Positions 1-7,735 of a DNA stretch of 64,000 nt are shown here, piece after piece. This DNA is from Kineosporia babensis (lineage in GTDB: Bacteria > Actinomycetota > Actinomycetes > Actinomycetales > Kineosporiaceae), in assembly GCF_021129305.1 (NCBI RefSeq), contig NZ_JAJOMB010000008.1:1-64000 (forward strand). The letters run 5' to 3'. The translations under genes and the position numbers were made by a program. Positions within the stretch are counted from its first letter, which is position 1, and each line of letters begins with the position of its first letter. A model generated the notes under the pieces. That model did not search any database. It was given only the letters and a program-made list of their open reading frames with translations, and was not told where the DNA came from.

Positions 1-59
1 GCTGCCAAGCGCAGGGCGGGGCGCGACAGTTCCGGCTCCACGGCAATGACATCGGTCAT
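1..59 (-). CDS. 5' end of an unidentified gene cut by the window edge
   Basis: An ATG at 57-59 read leftwards opens a frame with no stop to the edge (MTDVIAVEPELSRPALRLA). Only 19 residues are visible, too few to name a family. The frame is supported by the start and by the lack of any other feature here. It could also be a chance open frame. Confidence 0.35.
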   Translation of the reverse strand, partial: MTDVIAVEPELSRPALRLA

Positions 60-154
60 CGTGGGAGTGTGCCTGATTAAGCGGCCGTTGCCGAGTGGCT
101 GACTAGAACGGAGTCTCCGCCTGAAACGACGGGCCCCGGCACTGCCGCGAGGGA

Positions 155-403
155 ATGCCAATGATTCATATTCGCTACCTGGCAGCGGCTTTCACGTCTG
201 GGCGGAGGTGTCGTCGGCGTAGTGTCCAGGCGCCGGATGGTGTTCATCTGGATGTTGCCCGCGGGGAGATCGTCAGTCTTCTCGGGCCCAACGGCCTCGG
301 AAAGACCACTGCGCTGCAGATTATCACCAAGCTTGCTGCGGCCCCAGCGCGGGACGGCCCAAGTCTGCGGTATCGCACGGCATTGAAAACTCTTGGGAGG
401 TGA
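155..403 (+). pseudogene. Truncated ABC-transporter ATP-binding protein remnant
   Basis: The 82-residue frame resembles the N-terminus of an ABC-2 (DrrA-like) ATPase: an 'APDGVHLDVARGEIVSLLGPNG' type lead-in followed by a Walker A (GPNGLGKT, where the usual residue after the second G is A). After about 55 residues the similarity ends and a stop follows at 401-403. The Q-loop, signature motif and Walker B, needed for ATP hydrolysis, are absent, while a normal protein of this family is about 300 residues. It is therefore read as a decayed gene, not a functional transporter subunit. No partner permease lies nearby. From 404 to 500 nothing else is recognisable. Confidence 0.6.
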
Positions 404-500
404 AGCTTCAGCTGGGATGGTGAAGCACCGGGCGGCCCGGCGGTGAGGCGGTCGACCGGGGGATGCTTTATGGGGGGGCGAGGGTCGGGATCGGGATCGG

Positions 501-1118
501 TCATGACGGCTCCCGCTGGGCGGCTGCGTCGACAATCATCACGATCAGCATGAGCAGACCCGCGCCCACGGCGGCCGCGGCGACGGCGGTCTCCCCGAAG
601 ATCAGGCCGAACCCGAGCCCGAGCACGCCGACCGCGGTCATCCACCAGCCGAGCCGGCCGAAGACCGGAGCCTGGAAGGCCGCGGCGAAGGGCACGAAGT
701 GCAGCCCGACGGCGGTCACCACCCAGGCCGGTTGCAACTCGGCCGCGCCGACGGCGTTCAGCAAGGCGTTCCCGCCGGCCATGCCGACGAGCATGCCGAG
801 GACGCTGAACCCGTAGACCCGGCCCGCGGTAGGACCGGGCGGAGGCAGAACCGGCAGGTGCCGGGAGCGCAGCAGGGAGGCCCAGACGAAGACCACGAGG
901 ACGACCGCCCAGGCGACGATCGCGGCCAGCGGCCAGGAGCCCGGCAGGTCACCCCTGTTGACGTGGACGAAGGCGGTCGCACCGGCCGCGCCGATGAGTC
1001 CCCCCAGCACCTGGGGGTGCATCGGTTGCGCGATCCCTCGTTGAGGGGCAGCGGGGTGATCCGCCGTGGACGAGGGCATACGGGTTCCTTCCGGGCCTGA
1101 GGATTCGTTGTCGTCCAT
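501..1118 (-). CDS. Small integral membrane protein of unknown function
   Basis: A 205-residue protein. The start is placed at the ATG at 1118, preceded by a good GAGGAGGA ribosome-binding site; an in-frame upstream start at 1160 lacks one. The first ~45 residues are polar and Pro/Ser-rich, followed by about five hydrophobic helices (e.g. LGGLIGAAGATAFV, LAAIVAWAVVLVVFVW, and two near the C-terminus) with few charged loops, so it is probably a cytoplasmic-membrane protein. I do not recognise a family. It sits between two gene remnants on the opposite strand and has no evident operon partner. Confidence 0.7.
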   Translation of the reverse strand: MDDNESSGPEGTRMPSSTADHPAAPQRGIAQPMHPQVLGGLIGAAGATAFVHVNRGDLPGSWPLAAIVAWAVVLVVFVWASLLRSRHLPVLPPPGPTAGRVYGFSVLGMLVGMAGGNALLNAVGAAELQPAWVVTAVGLHFVPFAAAFQAPVFGRLGWWMTAVGVLGLGFGLIFGETAVAAAAVGAGLLMLIVMIVDAAAQREPS

Positions 1119-1180
1119 GATGTCCTCCTCGGCCCGGACGGCAGAAGTGGGTGCTCGCACAAGATCCTCATGACGGCTGC

Positions 1181-1294
1181 CATGCCAGGGTCCTGCTCGA
1201 CCCTCAGCTCGCGGCCGACGCCCTGCGCGGCGAGCCCAACCCGTTGTCCGAGCGCGAGGCGGTCCGCGCCGCCCGCCGCCGCGGCTGGTTCTGA
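1181..1294 (+). pseudogene. Fragment of a LuxR-type response regulator
   Basis: An open frame without its own start encodes LLDPQLAADALRGEPNPLSEREAVRAA then a short divergent tail and a TGA. This matches the linker and the beginning of the HTH domain of NarL/LuxR response regulators (…LDPxLAxxAL…PLSxREREVL). Receiver domain and the rest of the HTH are missing, so it is a remnant. Together with the ABC-ATPase fragment it marks the first 1.3 kb as a region of gene decay. Confidence 0.5.
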
Positions 1295-1308
1295 CGTTCG
1301 AGAAACCC

Positions 1309-2769
1309 TCAGGCCCGGCCGAGCAGCTCCGAATGCGGGCTGAGTTCCGGCTGCCAGGTCTGCATCCGGCCCTTGCCCTGGGCCTTCGCCCGGTACATGG
1401 CCACGTCGGCCCGGACCAGCAGTTCCGGCAGGCTGATCTGCGCGTCGGAATGCACCAGGCCGATGCTCGCGCCGATCGCGTACTGCCCGGCCGGGCCGCT
1501 GGTCAGCGTGGACAGGCCGAGGACGATGCGCTCGGCGATGTGCCCGGCGGTCCGCTCGTCGATGCCCTTCAGCAGCACGGCGAACTCGTCGCCGCCGAGC
1601 CGGGCCACCACGTCGTTGTCCCGGACCAGGCTGCGCAGCATCGCGGCCACCCGGACCAGCAGGTCGTCACCGGCCGCGTGGCCGAGGTTGTCGTTCACGT
1701 CCTTGAAGTCGTCCAGGTCGATGAACATGACGCTCAGGTCGCCGGTACCGCTGAGCAGGCGGGCCGTGGCCTCGGTGAATCCTTGACGGTTGGCCAGGCC
1801 GGTGAGGGGGTCGGTCAGGGCCTGGGTGACGAGTTCGGCGTGGGTCTCGCTGTTGCGGTGGGCCAGGACGACCTGATTGAGGATGCTGCCGGCGGTGGAG
1901 ACGACGTCGGGCGGTACCCGGCCTGGATGTCCGAGAGCTATGGAGACGTCGGGAATCTCGTCGTAAGCGAGGACTTCCCAGCCACAACCCCCGTCCAGTT
2001 CCGAGACTCGATCGATCGACGTCAGGCCGGGCGGTGGCGGGTGCGGGAAACCTGTCGTCCGGTCAAGGTTCAGCCCGTCGGAGGTCCGGATCAAGCGGGC
2101 CACGCGCAGGCCAGGCGTGAATGACGCCAGGCTTTCCAGTGCCTGCCAACCCGTTTGGCGGATCCGCTCTCCATCGGTAGCCCCCAGCAACCGGGTGCCG
2201 GTTTCTGCGATCAGTCGTTCCCGGCGGGAACTGAACTCGCGGGCGTTGATCGATTCGGCCAACTGCCAGCCGAAGATGCTCAGCGAGACGGTCGTGAAGA
2301 ACCCCGCGGTCAGCGCGGTGGTGAAAATGTCGGGATTGGGCTGCGCCTGCACATTCCACCAGAGGACGGGTCCGGCCGAGTAGGCGAACAGGAACAGCAG
2401 GGCGCGTAGCAGGTTTCGCGCACCACTGCTGTAAAGACAGCGGTACCAGATGGTCTGGAAGCCGATGCCGAAGCCGACCAGCGGGATCGCCGAGATCATC
2501 AGGACCAGGGTGAAGCAGAGCGCGTCGAGCACGTCCATGGCCACCGGCACCCGGCCTGTCCTTCGGCCGATCAGCAGCGACGCGGTCAGGACGGCCAAGA
2601 GCACGATCATCAGAGGGCGCGGTTCGGCCCGGGCGATCAGCGGCGGCGCGCAGGTGAGCACGGTGGAGAGCACGACGGCCAGACCGATCCAGCGCACGCG
2701 GGCCTCGGCCTCGTCGCGCGGCGGGATTCTCCACCACGAACGGTCCGCTTCGCGAACGTCGTCCACCAA
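1309..2769 (-). CDS. Membrane-anchored GGDEF diguanylate cyclase
   Basis: 486 residues. About six transmembrane helices occupy residues ~25-175, a GAF-like or linker segment follows, and a C-terminal GGDEF domain (from ~TDPLTGLANRQGF) carries an intact RLGGDEFAVLL active site. An RDND sequence lies exactly five residues before GGDEF, the position of the product-inhibition I-site. It should therefore make cyclic di-GMP from two GTP and be feedback-inhibited. No EAL domain is present. It is transcribed alone. A second GGDEF protein occurs at 48354-50798, so cyclic di-GMP signalling appears twice in this window. The input signal sensed by the membrane domain is unknown. Confidence 0.9.
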   Translation of the reverse strand: MVDDVREADRSWWRIPPRDEAEARVRWIGLAVVLSTVLTCAPPLIARAEPRPLMIVLLAVLTASLLIGRRTGRVPVAMDVLDALCFTLVLMISAIPLVGFGIGFQTIWYRCLYSSGARNLLRALLFLFAYSAGPVLWWNVQAQPNPDIFTTALTAGFFTTVSLSIFGWQLAESINAREFSSRRERLIAETGTRLLGATDGERIRQTGWQALESLASFTPGLRVARLIRTSDGLNLDRTTGFPHPPPPGLTSIDRVSELDGGCGWEVLAYDEIPDVSIALGHPGRVPPDVVSTAGSILNQVVLAHRNSETHAELVTQALTDPLTGLANRQGFTEATARLLSGTGDLSVMFIDLDDFKDVNDNLGHAAGDDLLVRVAAMLRSLVRDNDVVARLGGDEFAVLLKGIDERTAGHIAERIVLGLSTLTSGPAGQYAIGASIGLVHSDAQISLPELLVRADVAMYRAKAQGKGRMQTWQPELSPHSELLGRA

Positions 2770-2861
2770 AGCCCCATTTCCGCGCCACCGGCTGACGCAG
2801 ACTACTCACCACCTCATGCTGTGTCTCGACCGGACCGACGCCCGACTTGATCGGTCAAGGC

Positions 2862-3947
2862 TCAGGACTCGCTGCCCACCGGCAGGCCCTCGGCCAGAAG
2901 AGAGCGGTACAGGGCCAGGTGCGAGGCCGCAGCGTCGTCCCAGGAGTGCGCACGGGCCAGCGCCAGGCCACGGGCAGTCCGCGCCGGATCGACGGCACCC
3001 GACAGGTCGGCCAGGAGGCCAGCGGCCAAGGACGCGGCATCGGTCGCGTAGCGCACCGAGTCCGAGAAGACCTCACGCAGGACCGGAAGATCGCGAACCA
3101 CCACCGGACGACTTGCAGCCAGAGCTTCCATTGCGGCCAGGCCGAAGCCCTCGGCGGTGCTGGGGAAGGCGAAGGCTGTGCAGGATGCGACCAGGCCGGG
3201 AAGCTCGTCGTCGGGAACCGGGCCGAGCATACTCAGGCGCACTCCCAGCGACGAGACCAAGGCGTCCACCGAAGCCCGGTAGTCGCGGTAGTCGAAGAGA
3301 GTCTCACCACCGGCGATGACCAGTTGCACGTCTGGACGCACGGCCTGGACCTGCGCCATCGCAGCCACCAGGTCGAGAGTGCCCTTCCGGGGCTCGATGC
3401 CACCGACGGCCAGCACGAAGTCACCGCGCCCCGAATCCGGAACAGCTGAGGAAAAGCGTTCGGAATCAACCCCGTTCGGAATCACGGTAGCGCTCAGGCC
3501 CCAGCCGTCCAAGAGCTCAGAAGCAACGGACGAGGACACGCAGACTCGCGCGGTCGGCTCCAGCAGAGCGCGCTCATGGCAGGCAGCCAGTTCCGGGGTG
3601 GTGAAGTGGTCCAGGTGATGCACCGTGCGGATCTTGCCCGGGACCGCGTTGGCGGTAATGCAGTCCTGGGCATGGATCACGTCGTACGAACCATGGAAAG
3701 CATTGCCGAGAGTGCTGATTGAACGAAGGACGCGTTCGCCGACCGTTTCGTTCTCGTCCGGTGGGAACGGGACGGCCTGCACGGTGACGCGTGGATCGAC
3801 CGGGCGGAAGAAGGCTTGGTCGCCGCCGCGGGCCAGGGTCCAGACGGTGACGTCCTCGCCCGCGCGAGCCAGCGCCTCGGCGAGGGCAAGGGTGTGGACG
3901 ACGCCGCCGCGCGGCTTGGTGGAGTAGGTGAGAAGGCTGATCCGCAC
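2862..3947 (-). CDS. Glycosyltransferase family 4, MSMEG_0565-type, Nit1C-associated
   Basis: 361 residues with a GT-B fold pattern: N-terminal 'KPRGGVVHTLALAEAL' and C-terminal EGFGLAAME, the E-x7-E motif that binds the sugar-nucleotide in GT4 enzymes, preceded by VIPNGVDSERF. It presumably transfers a hexose to an unknown acceptor in the cytoplasm. A glycosyltransferase of this kind is a regular companion of the nitrilase cluster in mycobacteria (MSMEG_0565). Here it is divergent from the cluster, and the 88-bp gap contains an inverted repeat (3982-4005). The family assignment is firm; the acceptor and the link to nitrile metabolism are unknown. Confidence 0.85.
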   Translation of the reverse strand: MRISLLTYSTKPRGGVVHTLALAEALARAGEDVTVWTLARGGDQAFFRPVDPRVTVQAVPFPPDENETVGERVLRSISTLGNAFHGSYDVIHAQDCITANAVPGKIRTVHHLDHFTTPELAACHERALLEPTARVCVSSSVASELLDGWGLSATVIPNGVDSERFSSAVPDSGRGDFVLAVGGIEPRKGTLDLVAAMAQVQAVRPDVQLVIAGGETLFDYRDYRASVDALVSSLGVRLSMLGPVPDDELPGLVASCTAFAFPSTAEGFGLAAMEALAASRPVVVRDLPVLREVFSDSVRYATDAASLAAGLLADLSGAVDPARTARGLALARAHSWDDAAASHLALYRSLLAEGLPVGSES

Positions 3948-3981
3948 CCGCTCAGCATGCCTGAGAGATTGCGGTCATGCA

Positions 3982-4005
3982 GAAGTGTTCCGGACGAAAC
4001 ACTTC
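3982..4005. promoter_or_regulatory. Inverted repeat in the divergent Nit1C promoter region
   Basis: GAAGTGTT-N8-AACACTTC is a perfect 8-bp inverted repeat centred between the divergent glycosyltransferase and flavoprotein genes. It contains a GAAAC half-site, the conserved half of GlnR boxes, but the matching GTnAC half is poor. It is a candidate operator controlling both transcripts; the binding protein is not known. Confidence 0.45.
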
Positions 4006-4035
4006 GGTAATCACGGCTCACTTCACTAATGAGGC

Positions 4036-5331
4036 ATGAAGGCAAAGGACGACCTCTCGGGTCACCTGCTCGCCGGCGGCCTCGATGGCCGGCATCTGCC
4101 CGTCGCCGTGATCGGCGGCGGCCAGGCCGGCCTCGCCGCCAGCTACTGCCTCTCGGCCGCCCGGGTCGAGCACATCGTCCTCGAGCGCCGGAGCATCGGT
4201 CACGAGTGGCGGGAAAAGCGCTGGGACAGCTTCAGTCTGGTCACCCCGAACTACCAGTGCCTGCTGCCCGGGCACGAGTACGCCGGCCCGGCGCCGGACG
4301 GGTTCATGGTGCGCGACGAGATCGTCGACTACCTGCGGGACTACGTGCGCAAGTTCGACCCGCCGATTCTGGAGGGCGTGGAAGTCACGCTCCTGCGGCA
4401 CGACGGCCAGCGGTTCGAGCTGCAGACCAGCCGCGGAACGCTCTACGCGGACCAGGTGGTCGTCGCCACCGGCGCCTACCAGTTGCCCAGGATCCCGCGG
4501 ATCGCCGAACGGCTGCCCGGCAGCGTGTTCCAGCTGCACTCCGGCGACTACAAGAACCCCCAGCAACTGCCCGAGGGCGAGACGCTGGTCGTCGGCACCG
4601 GGCAGTCGGGCTGCCAGATCGCCGAGGACCTGCATCTGGCCGGGCGCAAGGTGCACCTGGCCACCGGTACCGCCCCGCGCGTGGCCCGGTTCTACCGCGG
4701 CCGGGACTGCATGACCTGGCTCGACGAGATCGGGCACTACACCAAGGGAATCACCGAGTTCGCCGACCAGGACGGCACCCGGCACAAGGTCAATCACTAC
4801 GTGACCGGCCGTGACGGCGGCCGGGACATCGACCTGAGAGCGTTCGCCCGGGAGGGGATGCAGCTCTACGGCCGGCTCAGCACCATCGAGGGCAGCACGG
4901 TCAGCTTCCAGGACGATCTGAAGCGCAATCTCGACGGTGCCGACGCGGTGGCCGAGGGCATCAAGAACCTGATCGACGCCTACATTGCCGAAAAGGGCCT
5001 GAACCAACCCGAAGAGCCACGCTACACACCGGTGTGGGAGCCCGGCCCCGACGTCCCTGATCGGATCAACCTCTACACCTGCAACATCAGTTCGGTGATC
5101 TGGTGCACCGGGTTCAGCGCCGACTACCGCTGGATCGACCTCCCGGTCTTCAACGGCCACGGTTACCCGACCCACACCCGAGGCGTGACCAGCCTGCCCG
5201 GGCTCTACGTGCTCGGTCTGCCCTGGCTGTGGACCTGGGGTTCGGGGCGTTTCCGGGGAATCGGGGACGACGCCCGGCACCTCACCGAGCAGATCCTGCG
5301 CAACGCCCAACTCCAGAAGCGGGTGGCATGA
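4036..5331 (+). CDS. nitH: FAD-dependent oxidoreductase, MSMEG_0569/NitH family
   Basis: 431 residues, similar in layout to class B flavin monooxygenases. An N-terminal FAD-binding GGGQAGLA motif (about residue 30) follows the strand LPVAVI, and a second nucleotide-binding GTGQSG motif for NAD(P)H occurs near residue 192. The C-terminal part has WCTGFSADYRWIDLPVF and a long GLYVLGLPWLWTWGSGRF block characteristic of this subfamily. It should oxidise a small substrate in the cytoplasm with O2 and NAD(P)H. It opens the Nit1C operon; its stop overlaps the next gene's start by 4 bp. In cyanotrophic bacteria NitH is part of the cyanide-assimilation cluster, but its reaction is unresolved. Confidence 0.88.
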   Translation: MKAKDDLSGHLLAGGLDGRHLPVAVIGGGQAGLAASYCLSAARVEHIVLERRSIGHEWREKRWDSFSLVTPNYQCLLPGHEYAGPAPDGFMVRDEIVDYLRDYVRKFDPPILEGVEVTLLRHDGQRFELQTSRGTLYADQVVVATGAYQLPRIPRIAERLPGSVFQLHSGDYKNPQQLPEGETLVVGTGQSGCQIAEDLHLAGRKVHLATGTAPRVARFYRGRDCMTWLDEIGHYTKGITEFADQDGTRHKVNHYVTGRDGGRDIDLRAFAREGMQLYGRLSTIEGSTVSFQDDLKRNLDGADAVAEGIKNLIDAYIAEKGLNQPEEPRYTPVWEPGPDVPDRINLYTCNISSVIWCTGFSADYRWIDLPVFNGHGYPTHTRGVTSLPGLYVLGLPWLWTWGSGRFRGIGDDARHLTEQILRNAQLQKRVA

Positions 5332-6146
5332 AGCACTGCGACGCTCACCGGCATCTCGGCGTGCTGCCCGCCTATCCGTTCTACGGCGGCCCGCCGATCC
5401 AGGCCGACATCACCGCGCGCGGCACGATCAAGGAGTTGCTGCGCGACCTGGACGAGGAGAAGACCGAACGGGCGCTGGTGATTCCGAACTACGGTGTGCC
5501 GCAGGCCGATCTGGCCTTCAGCTTCAACGAGCTGGTGGTCGAGGCCGCGCAGACCGACGAGCGGATCCGGGCCGGCCTCTGGGTCTCGGCCAAGCCACAG
5601 GACACCGACCTCACCGCGAAAGCACTGCAGCTGGCCGGCGAAGACGGGGTCAAGGCCCTGAAACTGAGCTTCCTGCTGGGCGGCCAGGTCGACCAGGAAG
5701 ACGTCCGGCCCGGCCTCGAGAAGATCTTCGCCACCGCCCGGACCCACAACCTGGTCGTCCACGTGCACACCAGCCCGGGCGGCGCCAGCGACATCGACGA
5801 GATCGGCAAGCTGGTCGAACGTTACGCCGACGACGTCAAGCTGCACCTGGTGCACTTCGGCGGCGGGATGAGCGGCCACATAAAGCTGATCGGCGGCCGC
5901 TTCTTCGACTGGATCGAGCAGGGCAAGCAGGTGTACACCGACCTGTCCTGGGCGATCGGCTTCGCCCCGCGCTGGCTGGCGCAGGAGATCGACCGGCGCG
6001 GCCTCGGCCACGACCGGGTGCTGTTCGCCAGCGACCAACCCTGGGGCGACTTCACCGGCGAATACGCCCGCCTCACCTCATCCTTCGTGGACGGCGAACT
6101 GGCCGGCCGCGCGCTGCACGGAACGTTCGAGTATCTCTACAACTGA
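5328..6146 (+). CDS. Amidohydrolase family protein of the Nit1C cluster
   Basis: 272 residues. The start is the ATG overlapping the stop of the flavoprotein gene (ATGA); a longer in-frame extension upstream runs antiparallel to nothing and lies inside the previous gene. MKHCDAHRHLG supplies the H-x-H metal motif of the amidohydrolase TIM barrel; later VVHVHTSPGG and LVHFGG give the further metal-ligand histidines, and FASDQPWGDF the catalytic aspartate. This is the 'amidohydrolase 2' (TIM-barrel hydrolase/decarboxylase) pattern. The gene is present in actinobacterial versions of the cluster but not among the seven core nit genes. Substrate unknown. Confidence 0.8.
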   Translation: MKHCDAHRHLGVLPAYPFYGGPPIQADITARGTIKELLRDLDEEKTERALVIPNYGVPQADLAFSFNELVVEAAQTDERIRAGLWVSAKPQDTDLTAKALQLAGEDGVKALKLSFLLGGQVDQEDVRPGLEKIFATARTHNLVVHVHTSPGGASDIDEIGKLVERYADDVKLHLVHFGGGMSGHIKLIGGRFFDWIEQGKQVYTDLSWAIGFAPRWLAQEIDRRGLGHDRVLFASDQPWGDFTGEYARLTSSFVDGELAGRALHGTFEYLYN

Positions 6147-6159
6147 AAGGTCCCGACCA

Positions 6160-6672
6160 ATGACCGAACTGACCGAACTCGAGACCAAGTCCCTCGAGGA
6201 GATCCCGCACCCCTCGCTGCCCGAGGGCTCCAGCATCTACGGCGCCACCAAGGTCTTCCCCGACTACAAGGCCGAGAACGGCGAGACCTACTTCACCCTG
6301 GTCCACGGCATCGCGCACGAGTCCTCGGTGAGCTTCGTGGCGATCCTGCAGGCCACCCGCGCCCTGCGGAAGGGCTTTGAGTCGGCGATCTACTTCTACG
6401 GCCCGGGCTCACTGAACGCCCTTGCCACTCGCGGTTTCCCGACCACCGGCAACAGCGCCTTCCCGGGTGAGCACAACATCAACGATTCGCTGAAGACCTT
6501 CATCAAGGAGGGCGGCAAGGTCTACTGCTGCCGCTTCGGCCTCTCGCTGCACGGGGCCCGGGAGGAAGACCTGATCGAGGGCGTCATCCCGACCCACCCG
6601 CTGGACGTGCAGGACGCAGTGATCCACTACGCCCGCAAGGGTGCCATCATCAACTCGACCTACATGATCTGA
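6160..6672 (+). CDS. nitB: MSMEG_0572/Sll0783 family nitrogen-starvation protein (NitB)
   Basis: 170 residues, preceded by GAAAGG about 9 bases before the ATG. It is a small soluble protein with a DsrE-like look: an alternating strand/helix pattern, ALRKGFESAIYFYGPG, and a conserved KVYCCRFGLSLHG segment with paired cysteines. The homologue Sll0783 in Synechocystis is among the genes most strongly induced by nitrogen starvation. It is the hypothetical protein NitB in the cyanide-assimilation cluster. The two adjacent cysteines could carry a sulfur or metal, but this is inference. Confidence 0.85.
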   Translation: MTELTELETKSLEEIPHPSLPEGSSIYGATKVFPDYKAENGETYFTLVHGIAHESSVSFVAILQATRALRKGFESAIYFYGPGSLNALATRGFPTTGNSAFPGEHNINDSLKTFIKEGGKVYCCRFGLSLHGAREEDLIEGVIPTHPLDVQDAVIHYARKGAIINSTYMI

Positions 6673-6682
6673 GGTCTGCTTC

Positions 6683-7735
6683 ATGGACACCGTCACGAGA
6701 GTGAACCTCGCGGTGCACGGGGTGCGCGTGGACGCCCCGGTCCGGCGCAGCAAGGGCGCCGGGCCGAGCGACGACGGGCACCTGGTTCTCGACGGCGAGA
6801 ACGCGGCCCTGCCGATCGTGGCCGACAGCCCTTACGTGATTCGTCAGGGCCGGGTCTACGAGGGCCGGATCGATCTCGGCTTGTCGGTGAACACCGTGCA
6901 GCGGCCCCAGTTCTACGATCTCAAGACGGCCGACGGTGTCCCCTACGAGAAGATCGCCCTGCTGCACGGTAAGGACGTGCTGGCCACCACGGTGGTGCAG
7001 ACCTGCATCCGCTACGAGGAGTCGCAGCGCTGCCGGTTCTGCGCGATCGAGGAATCGCTGAAGCAGGGCAGCACGATCGCCGCGAAGACGCCCGCCCAGC
7101 TGGCCGAGGTGGCCGAGGCCGCGGTCCGGCTGGACGGCGTGCGGCAGATGGTGATGACGACCGGCACCACCACCGGCCCGGACCGGGGCGCCCGCAATCT
7201 GGTGCGTTCGGTCCGGGCGGTGCGCCAGGCGGTCCCCGGCCTGCCGATCCAGGTGCAGATCGAGCCGCCGAAAACCCTTTCGGTGATCCAGGACCTGAAG
7301 GACGCGGGCGCCGAGGCGATCGGCATCCACGTCGAGAGCATGGACGACGAACTGCGCCGGAAGTGGATGCCCGGCAAGGGCAGCGTGCCGATGGCCGAGT
7401 ACGAGGCCGCCTGGGACGAGGCCGTGCGGGTGTTCGGCCGCAACAAGGTGTCCACCTACCTGCTGATCGGGCTCGGCGAGAGCCCGGACGAGCTGGTCGC
7501 CGGGGCCAAGACCCTGATCGATCGCGGTGTCTACCCGTTCGTCGTCCCGATGCGCCCGATGCTGGGCACTCTCGCCCGCGCGGACGGCGCGACCCAGCCG
7601 TCCGCGTCCGTTGTTGCCGACGTAACCACACGCGTAGGTGCGCTTTTGCGGGAGGCCGGAATGCTGGGCGAGGAACAGGGCGCCGGTTGTGCGGCCTGCG
7701 GTGCCTGCAGCGCGCTGAAGGCGGCCGGCGGATGA
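6683..7735 (+). CDS. nitD: Radical SAM protein, MSMEG_0568/NitD family
   Basis: 350 residues. The cluster-binding cysteines are C108, C117 and C120 (C-x8-C-x2-C), wider than the textbook C-x3-C-x2-C. A GGE-like region and barrel strands follow (VMTTGTTTG, IQVQIEPPKTLS, IGIHVESMDD). Near the C-terminus C336, C339 and C342 form a second C-x2-C-x2-C group that could hold an auxiliary Fe-S cluster. It should cleave S-adenosylmethionine to start a radical reaction of unknown outcome. It is required as part of the Nit1C set in cyanotrophs. The stop overlaps the next start (ATGA), so translation is coupled. Confidence 0.88.
   Translation: MDTVTRVNLAVHGVRVDAPVRRSKGAGPSDDGHLVLDGENAALPIVADSPYVIRQGRVYEGRIDLGLSVNTVQRPQFYDLKTADGVPYEKIALLHGKDVLATTVVQTCIRYEESQRCRFCAIEESLKQGSTIAAKTPAQLAEVAEAAVRLDGVRQMVMTTGTTTGPDRGARNLVRSVRAVRQAVPGLPIQVQIEPPKTLSVIQDLKDAGAEAIGIHVESMDDELRRKWMPGKGSVPMAEYEAAWDEAVRVFGRNKVSTYLLIGLGESPDELVAGAKTLIDRGVYPFVVPMRPMLGTLARADGATQPSASVVADVTTRVGALLREAGMLGEEQGAGCAACGACSALKAAGG

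Noticed and set aside
4018-5310. 430-residue minus-strand frame opposite the flavoprotein
   Set aside because: Antisense shadow of nitH; composition is biased and the plus frame has FAD- and NAD(P)-binding motifs.
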